Assembly (NCBI GenBank): GCA_963930775.1
Contig: OZ005689.1
Location: 27,726,044 to 27,790,043, forward strand
Length of the DNA: 64,000 bases
From: Cliona cf. orientalis
Taxonomy: Eukaryota; Porifera; Demospongiae; Clionaida; Clionaidae
Direction: 5' to 3'
This document shows, in pieces, positions 54,735 through 64,000 of this stretch. Under the pieces are notes generated by a model that was not told the origin of the DNA, did no database searches, and saw nothing but the letters and a program-made list of their open reading frames with translations. Numbering within the stretch: position 1 is the first letter of the stretch; every line of letters begins with the position of its first letter. Both the position numbers and the translations under genes were made by a program.

Positions 54735-55248
54735 TATTATAAACAAATGACCCAAACATGCTAAGTGTATTAACACCACTCACTGTCATACTTTAAGACA
54801 CTACTCACTGTCATACTTTAAGACACTATAGAAAATGTTAGGAAAATGTTAGTGTTAGTGTTAGGTTAGGACAGTCAAGGGTGTGCTTAATGAATTTTGG
54901 ATTATGCATGCTTAGAGATTCTAACAACTACTCTTCTCTACAGCTGGAGGAGCAGATGCCCTAAGACTAATTACAGAGTGCCCGTAGGCCTCCAATCCTG
55001 CTGAAGGATGTACGGAAATCCTTTCCCATGTGAGTATTGGCATATATTAAACCAGAAGTCACATACATGTACACATACTAGTATAACTAACCAATCTGCA
55101 ATAGTGTGATTCACCCACAGCTATGGAGCACAAGTTCAGACTTTCCAACCGTCCTGCTTTGAGCGGGACAGTCCCGCATTCACAAAAAATGTCCCGCGTA
55201 CCGCACTAGCTCCGTTCGGGACGCAGTTTGTCCCACTTTAGGCACATA
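54735..55248. other. No gene recognised; short tandem copy
   Basis: 'cactcactgtcatactttaag' style 26-bp repeat occurs twice (54775-54830). 'gggacagtccc' phrases at 55165-55235 echo the inside of the hAT-like MITE at 11452. Confidence 0.5.
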
Positions 55249-57156
55249 TGTGACCCGCTATGGAAAAACCGACCACTCGTGATTTTTCATGAAAATTGCG
55301 TTTTGGGTATAGGTCGACGCAGAATTTACTGTAGAGTTCAACCGTCAAAGAGCCAGGTTCTAAAAAGCTTCCTAAGCCGAGATATGGCCAAAAAATTGTA
55401 CACGGGTCACCCGTGCCTCAGTTCACAATTTTTCAAGAAACGGAGCGTTTTGTACATAATAGCTCAACGTTCAATGTTCTGTATACGCTCCGTATTACAC
55501 CACGCGGTTAGCGCCATAATGAATTTGCCGGGAAAGATGGCCACAGAGAGAGCGCCAGTACAGCAGTCCTGGTCTTAGGGAGAAGATATCGAGAGAAGCG
55601 ATGGACTCTACACTTCGTAAGTTGTCTATGATTGTTCTTATAGCTAAGGCTGCATGTAATAAACACCCCTGGGTGTGATTCAACATGAAGTACTTCTGGC
55701 AAAGTACGAAGGAGTCTGACAAATGAGATAGCCATTCGTAGCTGTGAATTTACTAGCTAGCTGTGTGCGCTGTTTGGTATGAGCTACGGTTGTGAAAAGC
55801 TCAGTTGTAGAAAATGTGATTTTGAAGGCTCTGTACTGCGCTGTGCAGGTTGTGAAAAGCTTTTATACCTTTGTTGTAGAAAATGAAGGCTCTACTGCGC
55901 TTTGAGTCTACCAACTGCCTGCCTGTGATGCTCTCACTGTGAGGATGAGTCTGCTCATTGTTTAAAATCTGGAAAGCTAAGGTACATGCATAGTAAACAG
56001 GGAGAGTTTGTGTGCATGTTTGAAGAGTGTGCGTGTGCATGTACATGTATTATGTACTTATAGAAATTGGGGGGAGGGGGAAGGAGAGAAGGGCTTAAAG
56101 CCAGCGACAAACATGAGGAAGGAGAGTCGACTAGTCTTGCATGAAATCGTATACGGTGGGAAAGGTATGTATCCTAGCTGGCACATTTGAGCTGGGGGTT
56201 GTGTGGATGTCAACGAGATTAGTGGCTGTTGACTCAACAGTGATTCTGAGATTGATACATTGACAAGGTCTTCTCAGTAGCTGTTTATGAAGTTTGCTGT
56301 ACAGGTACTAGTTCCTTTATCCTCGTCCATAACCGTACAAGTAACATGCATGTCGAATTATCCGTTAGTGTACGTGTATGTCCATGAAATTTACCTCTCT
56401 CCTTTTCTCTCTAACTCCCTCTCTTTCACTCTCTCTCCCTCTCTCTCTCTTTCTCTCCTCTCTCTCTCTCTGTCTGTTCCCCCCCTCCCCCCGTTCCATC
56501 TATCTCTCTCCCCGTCCCCCCCCCCTCTTAGATACTCTGAGTCTTCAGACAGCTCAAGGCACTGTTGTGCTCAAGGCTGTGGGCTCCCTCAGGCAGGACT
56601 GGGCTGCTGCTGTTGAGCTCTGCTGGTCTACATAGATAGTTAGGCATTGATATTGATTTTAGTAAACAATTCAATTCAGTATTATGACAGTGTATTGTAT
56701 GATTAGCGGGTGGGATGGATGGGCGGAACTGTCTTCTTGATTGACTTCTGGTGCCGTCGATCGTGGAGACGAGGGTGAGCGGCTGCTCTGTGTAGGATCG
56801 AAAACAAGACAAGGGCCTCGAGTTGGCCACTAATGACTTACTGTGCTATGCTGGCTCGCTAAGCGCAGGTATCGTCATGGTGATCGACCGCGACTTGTAG
56901 ATTATAATAGATCGATAACACTGTAGGTCCGTTCACGTAGCTAGCTAAAACTGAACGCCATTCTCTCTTTTGAGCGGTATACACACTGAACAAGCTCGGA
57001 TCGCGCTGAAATTTTATAAATGGATGGGCAAAGGACTATACTTTCAGAATATCCAAAGGAAAAAATTCAAAAAGATTATGTTGAGTCGAGTATTGAACCC
57101 CCTACTGCAAAATCATATTTTAGCGCGAGTGGTCGGTTTTTCCATAGCGGGTCACA
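55249..57156. mobile_element. 1.9-kb TIR element, copy 2 (intact ends)
   Basis: TGTGACCCGCTATGGAAAAA + CCGACCACTCG at the left and its inverse (with one difference) at the right, TA at both borders (55247-55248, 57157-57158). 1908 bp. Same exon-like segments as copy 1. No transposase. TIRs share TGTGACC with MITE family A, so both may use the same Tc1/mariner-type enzyme. Confidence 0.95.
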
Positions 57157-57318
57157 TATGGTACCTCGATCAAACGAGAAGGGTGTGGTTTGCGCGACTA
57201 AGTGAGCGCGAGCACTCGCTCGTACACTCAGGAGGCGGGGCAAACTGTATACCTCGCGCGTGCGTGGGCAGAGGCGAACCTGCCATGTGACTCTTGTTAG
57301 CAGCTGTCACCTAGCGTC

Positions 57319-58560
57319 ATGGCGTCTAAACGTTCTGCCTCAACATCAGAGCAGCCTTCTGCTAGGAAATCCAAACGAATGTGTTCGTTTTCTTCGTGGC
57401 AGTCAGAGGAGTTCGAAGTCGAATACAATGGACAGACTAAGACGTACCTGGGCAGTGTGCTTTCTGGGAAGGACGGTGATGAGAAGGCATATTGCAAGCA
57501 ATGCAGAACATCCTTCAGCGTCGCTCACGGTGGAGCCTACGATGTGCGTCGGCATTTCAAAAGTGCTGGGCACAACAAAGCAGTAGAATCCACAAAAAAG
57601 ACAAGGTTGGAAGCTTTTGGGTTTGGTGAGAGCCGAGTAGCAAAAGCAGCAAGAGATAAGCAAGAAGAGCAGAAAATGCAGGTACTCAGTGCCGAAGCTC
57701 AATTTGTGCAGTTTATTGCCGAGCACAATAATATGTCCTTTCGTTCTGGAGTCCATTTTACTAAGCTGGTGAAGTCCATGTTTCCTGATTCAGATATCAA
57801 TTGCCAAGCAGTTCCAGTGCTCAAGGACCAAGACAATGGTCTTGGTAAGAATGGGAAACAGAAAGTTTTGTCAGGATGAGCTGCTATCCACTCTCACTGG
57901 TAATCACTCAATCTTTAGTCCCATTTCTTATAGCCTATTAATTGATGAATCCAATGATAGAGGTGTTGAAGCAAAAAATCTGGTTATTTTTGTCAGGTTC
58001 TTTGATCATCGTGTGATGAAGGCTGTAACTAGATTTGTAGCCCTACCAACTGCCAATGACGGCACTGCTGCAGCAATATTTGCTAAGCTGGATGATTGCC
58101 TAAGAGATAGTGGTCTCCCTTATGCTAACCTGCTGGCCTTCAACAGTGACACTTGTAACACCATGAAGGGGCAGAGAAATGGAGTTGTAAAATACCTAAA
58201 GGAAAAACAACCCAGTCTGGTTGATTTTGGCTGCATTTGTCATCTGGAAAATCTAGCAGTCAAGGCAGCTGTGAAGACACCCTGCCTACGAACATAGATG
58301 TATTTTTGGTAGATCTTAACACCCACTTCTATCTGAGTGTGAAACGCAAAGAGGAATTCAAGTCATTTTGTGACTTTGTCAGCATTAACTACAAAGCCAT
58401 TTTGAGCCATGTGGAAACAAGATGACTGAGTCTCTTGCGTGTCATGAGCAGAGTCTTGGAACTGTGGCCTGCGCTTGTGTCATATTTCCACAGTCATAGT
58501 GATGCAGAGAAACCAGGCCGAGTGAGAACCATCAAAAATCAGCTGTGTGATGAGACTGTT
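57319..58560 (+). pseudogene. hAT-type transposase with BED-like zinc finger (broken, 3' truncated)
   Basis: Start MASKRSASTSEQPSARKSKR at 57319. The BED-like finger is AYCKQCRTSFSVAHGGAYDV + RRHFKSAGHNKAVE. After one frame change near 57870: ISYSLLIDESNDRGVEAKNL, NLLAFNSDTCNTMKGQRNGV, DFGCICHLENLAVKAAVKT, then a stop, DVFLVDLNTHFYLSVKRKEE, ILSHVETR, a TGA where Trp is expected, and LSLLRVMSRVLELWPALVSY. The 'DESND' (first acidic site), 'HLENLAVKAA' and 'ETRWLSL' motifs mark the ZBED/'SCAND3-like' hAT group. The C-terminal dimerisation region is absent. At least three lesions. It lies between the two RecQ parts. Confidence 0.85.
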
Positions 58561-58974
58561 ATTGTAATAATTATTAGTTTTTGTGCAAGATATTACGCAT
58601 ACCACTTCCTAAATGACATTTATTAAGTTTTGAAAAAGTGTCCCACTTTGACATGCTGAGTAGGTTGGACATTCTGCAGTCTGCAAGTTAGACCTAAAAT
58701 ACAGCTCTACGAACCTCGTTTCTCCATGGGAGACTAGTGGCAGTCTCAGATGACATCAAAACTTAATCATTGTTATTGAAAATTATGCACTAGACCAAGA
58801 TCATAAGGCCAATATTTACCAAATTTGTACTTCCCACGCTTTGTTTCATCATAACAATCACGCTTTATTACTCTCCCTACTGACCCAAATAGCTGAAATA
58901 TATATGGTGCAGATTTAGCTAGCTTGGCAGCCTTTAACAATCAGAATAATGTGGTAAGCAACATCACTGGAAAT
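58561..58974. other. No gene recognised
   Basis: Between the hAT fragment and the RecQ N-terminal exon, probably intron of the latter. Confidence 0.4.
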
Positions 58975-58983
58975 GCTTACCTG

Positions 58984-59290
58984 GTCATCCATCAGTGCAA
59001 ATAGGGGGCTGGTTACGATGGTACATGCTCTGTCACTGTGGGCAAGTGCTGGATGAAACTTTTCCCGAGCCTATAGCCATCCTCACATAGGTGTCATGCC
59101 CATGCAATATACGCAGAGCAGCTGTCTCCTGCCCAGGATGGAAACTTTGATATCCAAAATATTTCTGGAATGCTGACGGCAATCTACGATGTATTTCGCA
59201 CACATCCCTGCACACCAGCCCAGATTTACTTGGCGTGCCTCTGGCATACGGACAGGTTTGATGGCAAAGCAGTGCCATCGTACTCGAATT
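58984..59290 (-). pseudogene. RecQ-type DNA helicase, N-terminal ATPase exon
   Basis: Minus strand: LPSAFQKYFGYQSFHPGQET (RecQ motif 0), AALRILHGHDTYVRMAIGSG + K (Walker A, with AIGSGK for the usual ATGSGK), then after a small frame change TIVTSPLFALMDDQ (motif Ia), directly followed by a donor CAG|GTAAGC at 58984/58983. The DEAH exon was not found in the 4.8 kb before the C-terminal part; that interval is filled with a hAT, the 1.9-kb element and a MITE. Same strand and order as 53474-54122, so one gene broken by insertions is likely. Confidence 0.8.
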
Positions 59291-59299
59291 TGGTGCTTT

Positions 59300-59815
59300 C
59301 GTTTGCCCAGGTATGCTGGTCATGCCGGCGGGATACAACAAACCAATCGGAACCCTGTGTGTGCATTTTCCCGGCACTTAGAGTAAGGTATGGATTTTCA
59401 GACGTAGGAATTATCGGACGTCCTCTCGCTGTCAGTATTGTACCAGAAACTTTAATGTAGTCATGAAGTGGTAGGGTGGCCTGATAGTAGTAGCCTTCTG
59501 GAACGAGTGCTGATGGCGTCTAAGAACGTGGGCGCTGTAGAGCACCGAAGTTGACGAATGAAATATCGATATATGGACAGGAGTATGAGTTTTCGTCCAC
59601 GTAGTGTAACTTGCTATATTCTAGAGGACTATCGTTTATAATCGTAACATCCTTAGCCTACCCCTTCACCTTCCTCGTGTAGTGATTGCAGCTCCTCTAG
59701 CCCTGCCCATCTTGTGCGCGCGGTGCCAACAGTAACGTAATTTCCGGTATGAAATATCGTACAACCTTTAAATCAATATACAAGGAGTTTCTCCACAAAA
59801 TACAACACATAAAGT
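59300..59815. other. No gene recognised
   Basis: Non-coding between RecQ and pogo 2. Confidence 0.4.
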
Positions 59816-62755
59816 TTACTCTTTGCAATCATAGCAGATGTAGATGTCATCATTGGTAATTTTTATGTTACTGAGCCCAACACAGACTTGGTGATGTCAT
59901 GCTTTGCAGTCTTGACAGCATACCCACTGCAGCTTTGAATCACTGCAGAATTCTGCTATGCAGAATGTAGCATCGCATGGATGGTCTGCAAAAAAAAAAG
60001 AAAATAAAAGGATAGTGACAGTGTATATTTGTGAGCGAATTTGAGAAAAGGGGTAACTTCGCGCATTTTCCGAATTTTGGTTTTAAAACGCTTATATCTC
60101 TGGAACCATAGCAGCTATGAACTTCAAATCTGGCATGAATATTCTTTCATTATCCTACCACACTCGCTGCAATTCGCGAGCCCCGCCCACTTCCGGTATG
60201 GGTGGGGCGAGCGCGCGCGTCGATCGCGTTCGAAAATCGCCGTTTTATGCCCCTCTTTGGCGGCTCACAGCTCGGGACAGGAGGCTTGCTCGGACCTCTA
60301 ACGTTGGATCTGTGAAGTAGAAGGCCCAGACTGCTAGCAAACCAAGTCTGAAACCTAGGGCTCTTACTGGCTTGAAATGGTGGTAGGTTGAAAAGTGATA
60401 AAAAATCGCGTTTTGCGCGAAGTTACCCCTTTTCTCAAATTCGCTCACATTTATGCAGAAATAGTGTTAGATACTACCAGCATCCACTATAATAGTTTTG
60501 TATTATACAATTCATTATAAACTCACCCTCTTCGTAGTCCGAGCCAATAGCCGAACTCCCTGACATGTCTGATTCAGGGACTGGGCTGGGAGATTGTTTG
60601 CATCCTTTCTTAGACCATGTCACTATTGTACAGGCTTTAGCTGCTGTACTAGCTACAGCTCTTTTCCTGGAAGTGCTACTGTCACACAATTTAGCATTCC
60701 TACTGTTTTGAGTCTGTGAACGTGTAACTCTTAAGCTTCCAGATTTAGTTCCACTAGTAGAACCATCCGCCTTCATGAGCCTAGATTCTCCAGCTTGTTC
60801 TCTTTTCTGAACACTCCGCTGCTTTGATGTGGCAATTTTTGTGGTGCACAAAGAGTCACTTCCAGATTTAGAATCACCCCCCTTCTTGAGCCTTGATCCA
60901 CTAGCTTGCTCTCCTATTTTCTGAGTACTTCGCTGCTTTGATGTGGCACCTTTTGTGGTGCACAAAGAGGTATTTCTACCCTTCTTGGCTGTGTTACATG
61001 TGGAGGCACGTGCACTCACAGGATCTTTTGGATTTTTATTTTTAGTCGAAAGTGTATCATGCTGATCATCACCAGAGAGCTCTTCACAACTGGTGGATCC
61101 ATCTTTCGTTCCTCCAACTTCATTACTTGTCACTGTTCTCTCCATTATCTTCTTTGAACGAAGCCTCTTAGCTTCATCTGGGTATGTAGAATTCAGCCAA
61201 AGCATGTACCTTGAATCAATAGTCAAATTATAGCCATTCTCATGTCGTCTTGTGAAGAGTTTTACTTCTTGAGGTGTAAACTTTATGGAGGTGTCAGCGG
61301 TTTGCTTCTTTTTTTTCCTTTTCTTGTATCTTCTCCCTTTTAGCCTCGCGCTCTCGCCGCTTCGCTTCTTTCAATTCTATCTTTTCTCTTTTTTCTCTCT
61401 CTGTTCAATTCGCTTCAGATTCTCCATGCTTGTAAGCACTTTGGCACAGGATTTCTTGGCTGGTGGGACACTTATAGCAGGGGGTTTTGGAAGCTGAAGA
61501 AGTTTTGACAGACCACTTTTACGGATGACACCCTCAACATCTGATGCCGTTTGCTGACTGAGGTTCTTCAGTAGGATCAATAATCAGTTCACAAAGACGC
61601 TTAGCTTCATCAGGATGATGAATGTGGAGCCATGAAATATATTTGGGATCATTGGAAAGGTCATATCCCTCTTCAAACCTTTGTTGAAAATGTTTTTCCT
61701 CCTGAGTGAGCGACTGAGTACATCTACTATTGGGAGCAATTGGGCTATACATCGGCACAAACGTTAGCGAAGAGGAATGTACTGGACTGTCGGTAACATC
61801 ACCAGAAGCTGTACGAGCAATAAATACACCCCTGCAGCCTTGAAGCCTGCACAAATGTTTCGTGGAATCATTGCTTCAGCCCAAGCACGCGAAAATAAAT
61901 CTGAAAATTGGAATCGAGTGACAACCTTCCCTGGATTGTTTGCCATATACTGGTGACACTGTTCATCCCAACACTGCTTCAAAACTCCAAAAGCAGCTAT
62001 ATCATCAAGAGGTTGAGCGATGTGAGTTGTATGAGGTGGGAGGCAAAAAAGAATGATTTGCTGAGCTGCAGCTGTCTTGATGGTGGATGGGTTATAATGA
62101 GATGAGTGCCCATCCATCAGTAGAAGCAGCGGCCGCGCTGTGGGAGCATATGCCAGAAAATGATTGTGAAACCATATGTCAAACACCTCACTATTCGACC
62201 ATCCGTTATCGGTCAGAGCATAAATGGTTTCTGGGACTTCATTCAATGTCAAATCTGCTTTAAGAACTTTACGGTCGAATATCACCATTGGTGGTAGTTT
62301 TGCTCCACTCGCATTGACACAGGCGATGACAGTAATTTGTGCCTTGTCTCCAGTAGTTACTGTGGTAGGGTGTTTACATCCTTTTTCAGCTACGACACAA
62401 GATTTGTGTGCCTGCAGTGGGAATCCTGATTCATCGACATTGAAGATACAGCTAGGAAAGCTAATTATCTCATTTTCCAACATTGTCTGATCCAGTAGGT
62501 CAAAGTAATGGTCAAGCACTGATTGATCCTGAGCGATAGCCCTTGCGTAGGCTAGTTTCTCAGCTGTACGAATTGTTAACTCTGGGTGTCGACCTTTGAA
62601 GGAGTACCACCAACCAGGTGTGATGGAGGCATCAGGACCACGTTTTGTTTTCAAAGCTAACTTACTATAGCGATAATTTGCTTCCTAGTTTTGGCATATC
62701 CAACCTTTGCACATTCATTGATAAAGTGGACCAGTTCATGCTCTTCTCAGCGCAG
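59816..62755 (-). pseudogene. pogo/Tigger-type transposase 2 with C-terminal PHD-like exon
   Basis: Minus strand. The truncated DNA-binding region reads EEHELVHFINECAKVGYAKT, RKQIIAIV; after a shift near 62665 the core follows: PGWWYSFKGRHPELTIRTAE, D1 in FNVDESGFPLQAHKS, D2 in LLLLMDGHSSHYNP, D3 in HIAQPLDDIAAFGVLKQCW (four extra residues after QPLD). The C-terminal region holds two copies of a short module (RFEEGYDLSNDPKYISWLHI and RHENGYNLTIDSRYMLWLNS, each ending PDEAKRL) and two copies of a basic repeat (CTTKGATSKQRSTQKIGEQA, CTTKIATSKQRSVQKREQA). A donor GAGG|GTGAGT at 60527/60526 joins in phase to an exon at 59985-59816: HPCDATFCIAEFC, LQWVCCQDCKA, a TGA where Trp is expected, HHQVCVGL and IYICYDCKE with stop. 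The N-terminus is cut by a TTAA-type insertion. Four or more frame breaks. Confidence 0.88.
60031..60448. mobile_element. MITE related to the outer element, copy 2
   Basis: Same TIRs as 47788-48202, flanked by ATTT on both sides (60027-60030, 60449-60452), the same 4-bp flank as the 16.3-kb element. It lies within the last intron of pogo transposase 2, so it did not hit coding sequence. Confidence 0.95.
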
Positions 62756-62759
62756 TTAA

Positions 62760-63150
62760 GGCCTGGGTCACGTACGGGCAAGGGTTAATCATATTCATGA
62801 ACTTGTTTCTATGGTAACTACGGTGGTCATATGACCGACCGTGCCAAGTAAACAATAGCGAGCGATCATATTCTCGCTCTTATTGCTTTATTATCCTATT
62901 ATTGTGACATGCGCTATGTTTAGTAGCTTACCTGTGTTGTTTTCAGCAGTAGAGACCGTCTGATTTGCTCAATTTTGACCAGAATTGTTCAAAAACTAAA
63001 TTATTGAAGTGGGCGTGGCCACTCGGTCACATGACGAATGAGCTGCAGTTAGCTAGTTAGTAGTAGTACAGGTAGGCGGCGTATAAAGAGAGGACTAGAG
63101 ATCAAGTTGAGAGGCTAGATAGGTTAATATCAAGTAGTTTTAGATAAGAT
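62760..63150. mobile_element. TTAA-type element, one end only
   Basis: TTAA (62756-62759) then GGCCTGGGTC. It matches the inverse of 42950 down to about 42560. The other end is missing, replaced by the tail of Penelope-like element 2. It cut off the N-terminus of pogo transposase 2. Confidence 0.85.
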
Positions 63151-63198
63151 TGCAAGTTAGTTAGCTTGTCGTAGCATGGATTAACAACTTGATAGAAT

Positions 63199-63228
63199 CG
63201 GACGTTTCGGTCCGAGGACCTTCATCAG
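63199..63228 (-). ncRNA. Hammerhead-ribozyme-like core in the Penelope tail
   Basis: On the minus strand CTGATGA, then stem II GGTC-CTCG-GACC, then GAAACG. Both conserved boxes match the hammerhead consensus exactly and the stem is perfect. Stems I and III could not be fixed with confidence from this single copy. Hammerheads are a known feature of Penelope-like elements. Confidence 0.65.
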
Positions 63229-63333
63229 CGATTAACAAAATTATGCACGTACCAGAGTATAAATACCTACACGTACCATGACGCATGCGTGATAGAATAA
63301 GTGGGTGGAGTTTGTGATCGACTATATATGTTT

Positions 63334-64000
63334 CTACGGGCTTCTTATCCGATCTAGGAATTGCAGCCACACGGGGTCCAACGTAAGTCCACAGTCCAAA
63401 TTGCTCGTGCTTCCAACACTCTGTATCCTCAGTGCTTCCCGCATCCTTCTCTTCCAGTAGGATGGTTCTACAGTCACGACTCTGGCCTCTTGCCAGTTTA
63501 CTCTGTGGTCCTCATCCCATGCATGGGTTGCAATGCCGTTCTTTCTGTCTTCCCTTCTGACTGCTCCTTTGTGTTCCATCAATCTCTGTTTCAAGTTTCT
63601 TTTCGTCTCGCCAACATATACCTTCTCACAGTCAAGGCAGGGTACTTCGTACACTACGCTCCTCTTCAATAGGTCCGGTCTGGGTGTCTTCACTCTTGTC
63701 AGCTTCTCCCGTAGGGTGTGGTGTGACTTAAAGACTGCTTTAACACCGATGCGACCGCACACCCTTTGGATCCGTTCTGACAGTCCGTGGCAGTATGGGA
63801 GAGATAAGATCTTTGGTCTTTCCGAGTTTTCTTCCTCTGGAGTCTCAGTTGGTTGTGTTGGATTCTGGAGGGCTCTTGTGATGAACTTGTCGGGGTAGCC
63901 ATTGTTCCGGAAGGCTTTTCTGATGTGGTTTATCTCTTCTTGCTTGGATTTTGCATTACAAATCTTGTCCATTCTGTACTTCAGGCACTTTACTGTTCCT
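63334..64000 (-). CDS. Penelope-like ORF, C-terminal linker and GIY-YIG endonuclease (partial)
   Basis: Minus strand, open from the window edge to a stop at 63334. The linker reads HIRKAFRNNGYPDKFITRAL and ILSLPYCHGLSERIQRVCGR, the usual Penelope RT-endonuclease connector. The nuclease has RSVVYEVPCLDCEKVYVGET (CxxC, Tyr, VGET), KRNLKQRLMEHKGAVRRED, HAWDEDHRVNWQEARVV and SYWKRRMREALRIQS, followed by LDCGLTLDPVWLQFL. Conserved Tyr, Arg, His and Glu positions of GIY-YIG enzymes are present. The RT domain must lie beyond 64000. The intact frame suggests a young copy. Confidence 0.92.
   Translation of the reverse strand, partial: GTVKCLKYRMDKICNAKSKQEEINHIRKAFRNNGYPDKFITRALQNPTQPTETPEEENSERPKILSLPYCHGLSERIQRVCGRIGVKAVFKSHHTLREKLTRVKTPRPDLLKRSVVYEVPCLDCEKVYVGETKRNLKQRLMEHKGAVRREDRKNGIATHAWDEDHRVNWQEARVVTVEPSYWKRRMREALRIQSVGSTSNLDCGLTLDPVWLQFLDRIRSP

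Larger units (their letters stand above)
63150..64000 (-). mobile_element. Penelope-like element 2 (runs off the window)
   Basis: Minus-strand element whose 3' tail is at about 63150-63330. The coding part continues beyond position 64000. Compared with element 1 it is far better preserved: 212 codons of linker and endonuclease are open without interruption. Confidence 0.85.

Noticed and set aside
47874-60320. Similar 66-67 codon frames in the two MITEs (MNFK.GMNILS..RR.A.TSN)
   Set aside because: Similarity follows from the MITEs being copies of one sequence; differences are not biased to silent sites and no domain is visible.

Overview
The window looks like repeat-rich intergenic DNA from an early-branching animal. 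A demosponge is my best guess. It is AT-rich, has short spliced introns (57-125 bp) and canonical GT-AG sites, and carries a mix of transposon families (OTU-bearing Helitron, Penelope-like, pogo, Merlin, hAT, Tc1, TTAA-type) that I associate with sponge and cnidarian genomes. No bacterial features, rRNA genes or CRISPR arrays were seen. Almost everything recognisable is transposable-element DNA. Only one small spliced gene end (33.35-34.28 kb) and a decayed RecQ helicase could be host sequence.

Layout. 0.2-1.0 kb is a tandem duplication. 1.3-2.35 kb is a broken RPA-like gene. 5.0-9.56 kb is a dead Helitron (Rep, PIF1-type helicase, OTU protease) with a TA-flanked MITE inside its helicase gene. 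9.56-11.1 kb is a Penelope-like element whose RT half is inverted relative to its endonuclease half. 13.8-16.1 kb is a pogo-type transposase on the minus strand with a separate C-terminal PHD-like exon.

16.97-33.30 kb is the centrepiece, a three-level nest. The outer element (34-bp TIRs, ATTT flanks) holds two minus-strand genes. A CACTG-ended element (19.95-28.26 kb) splits one of those genes. Inside it lies a 6.56-kb element flanked by TTAA with a spliced plus-strand gene ending in a PHD finger.

33.3-41.6 kb holds the spliced gene end, a Tc1-type transposase, an unnamed TE-associated gene and a 1.9-kb TIR element. 41.78-48.44 kb is a 6.7-kb TA-flanked element filled with smaller insertions: a TTAA MITE, an 82-bp minisatellite, a tRNA-derived SINE, pogo-like MITEs and a MITE sharing TIRs with the outer element. 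48.8-50.4 kb is a fossil LTR-retroelement gag. 51.5-52.1 kb is a Merlin-type transposase. 53.5-59.3 kb is a RecQ helicase broken apart by insertions (a MITE, a second 1.9-kb element, a hAT). 59.8-62.75 kb is a second pogo transposase, also ending in a PHD-like exon. The window ends in a second Penelope-like element.

The main themes are: (i) three transposase genes that each end in a PHD-type zinc finger; (ii) probable autonomous and non-autonomous members of the same families in one window; (iii) repeated small tandem duplications (5 bp, 2 bp, homopolymer slips) as the changes that broke several DNA-transposon reading frames. Family names rest on motif recognition and remembered family patterns, not on database searches.
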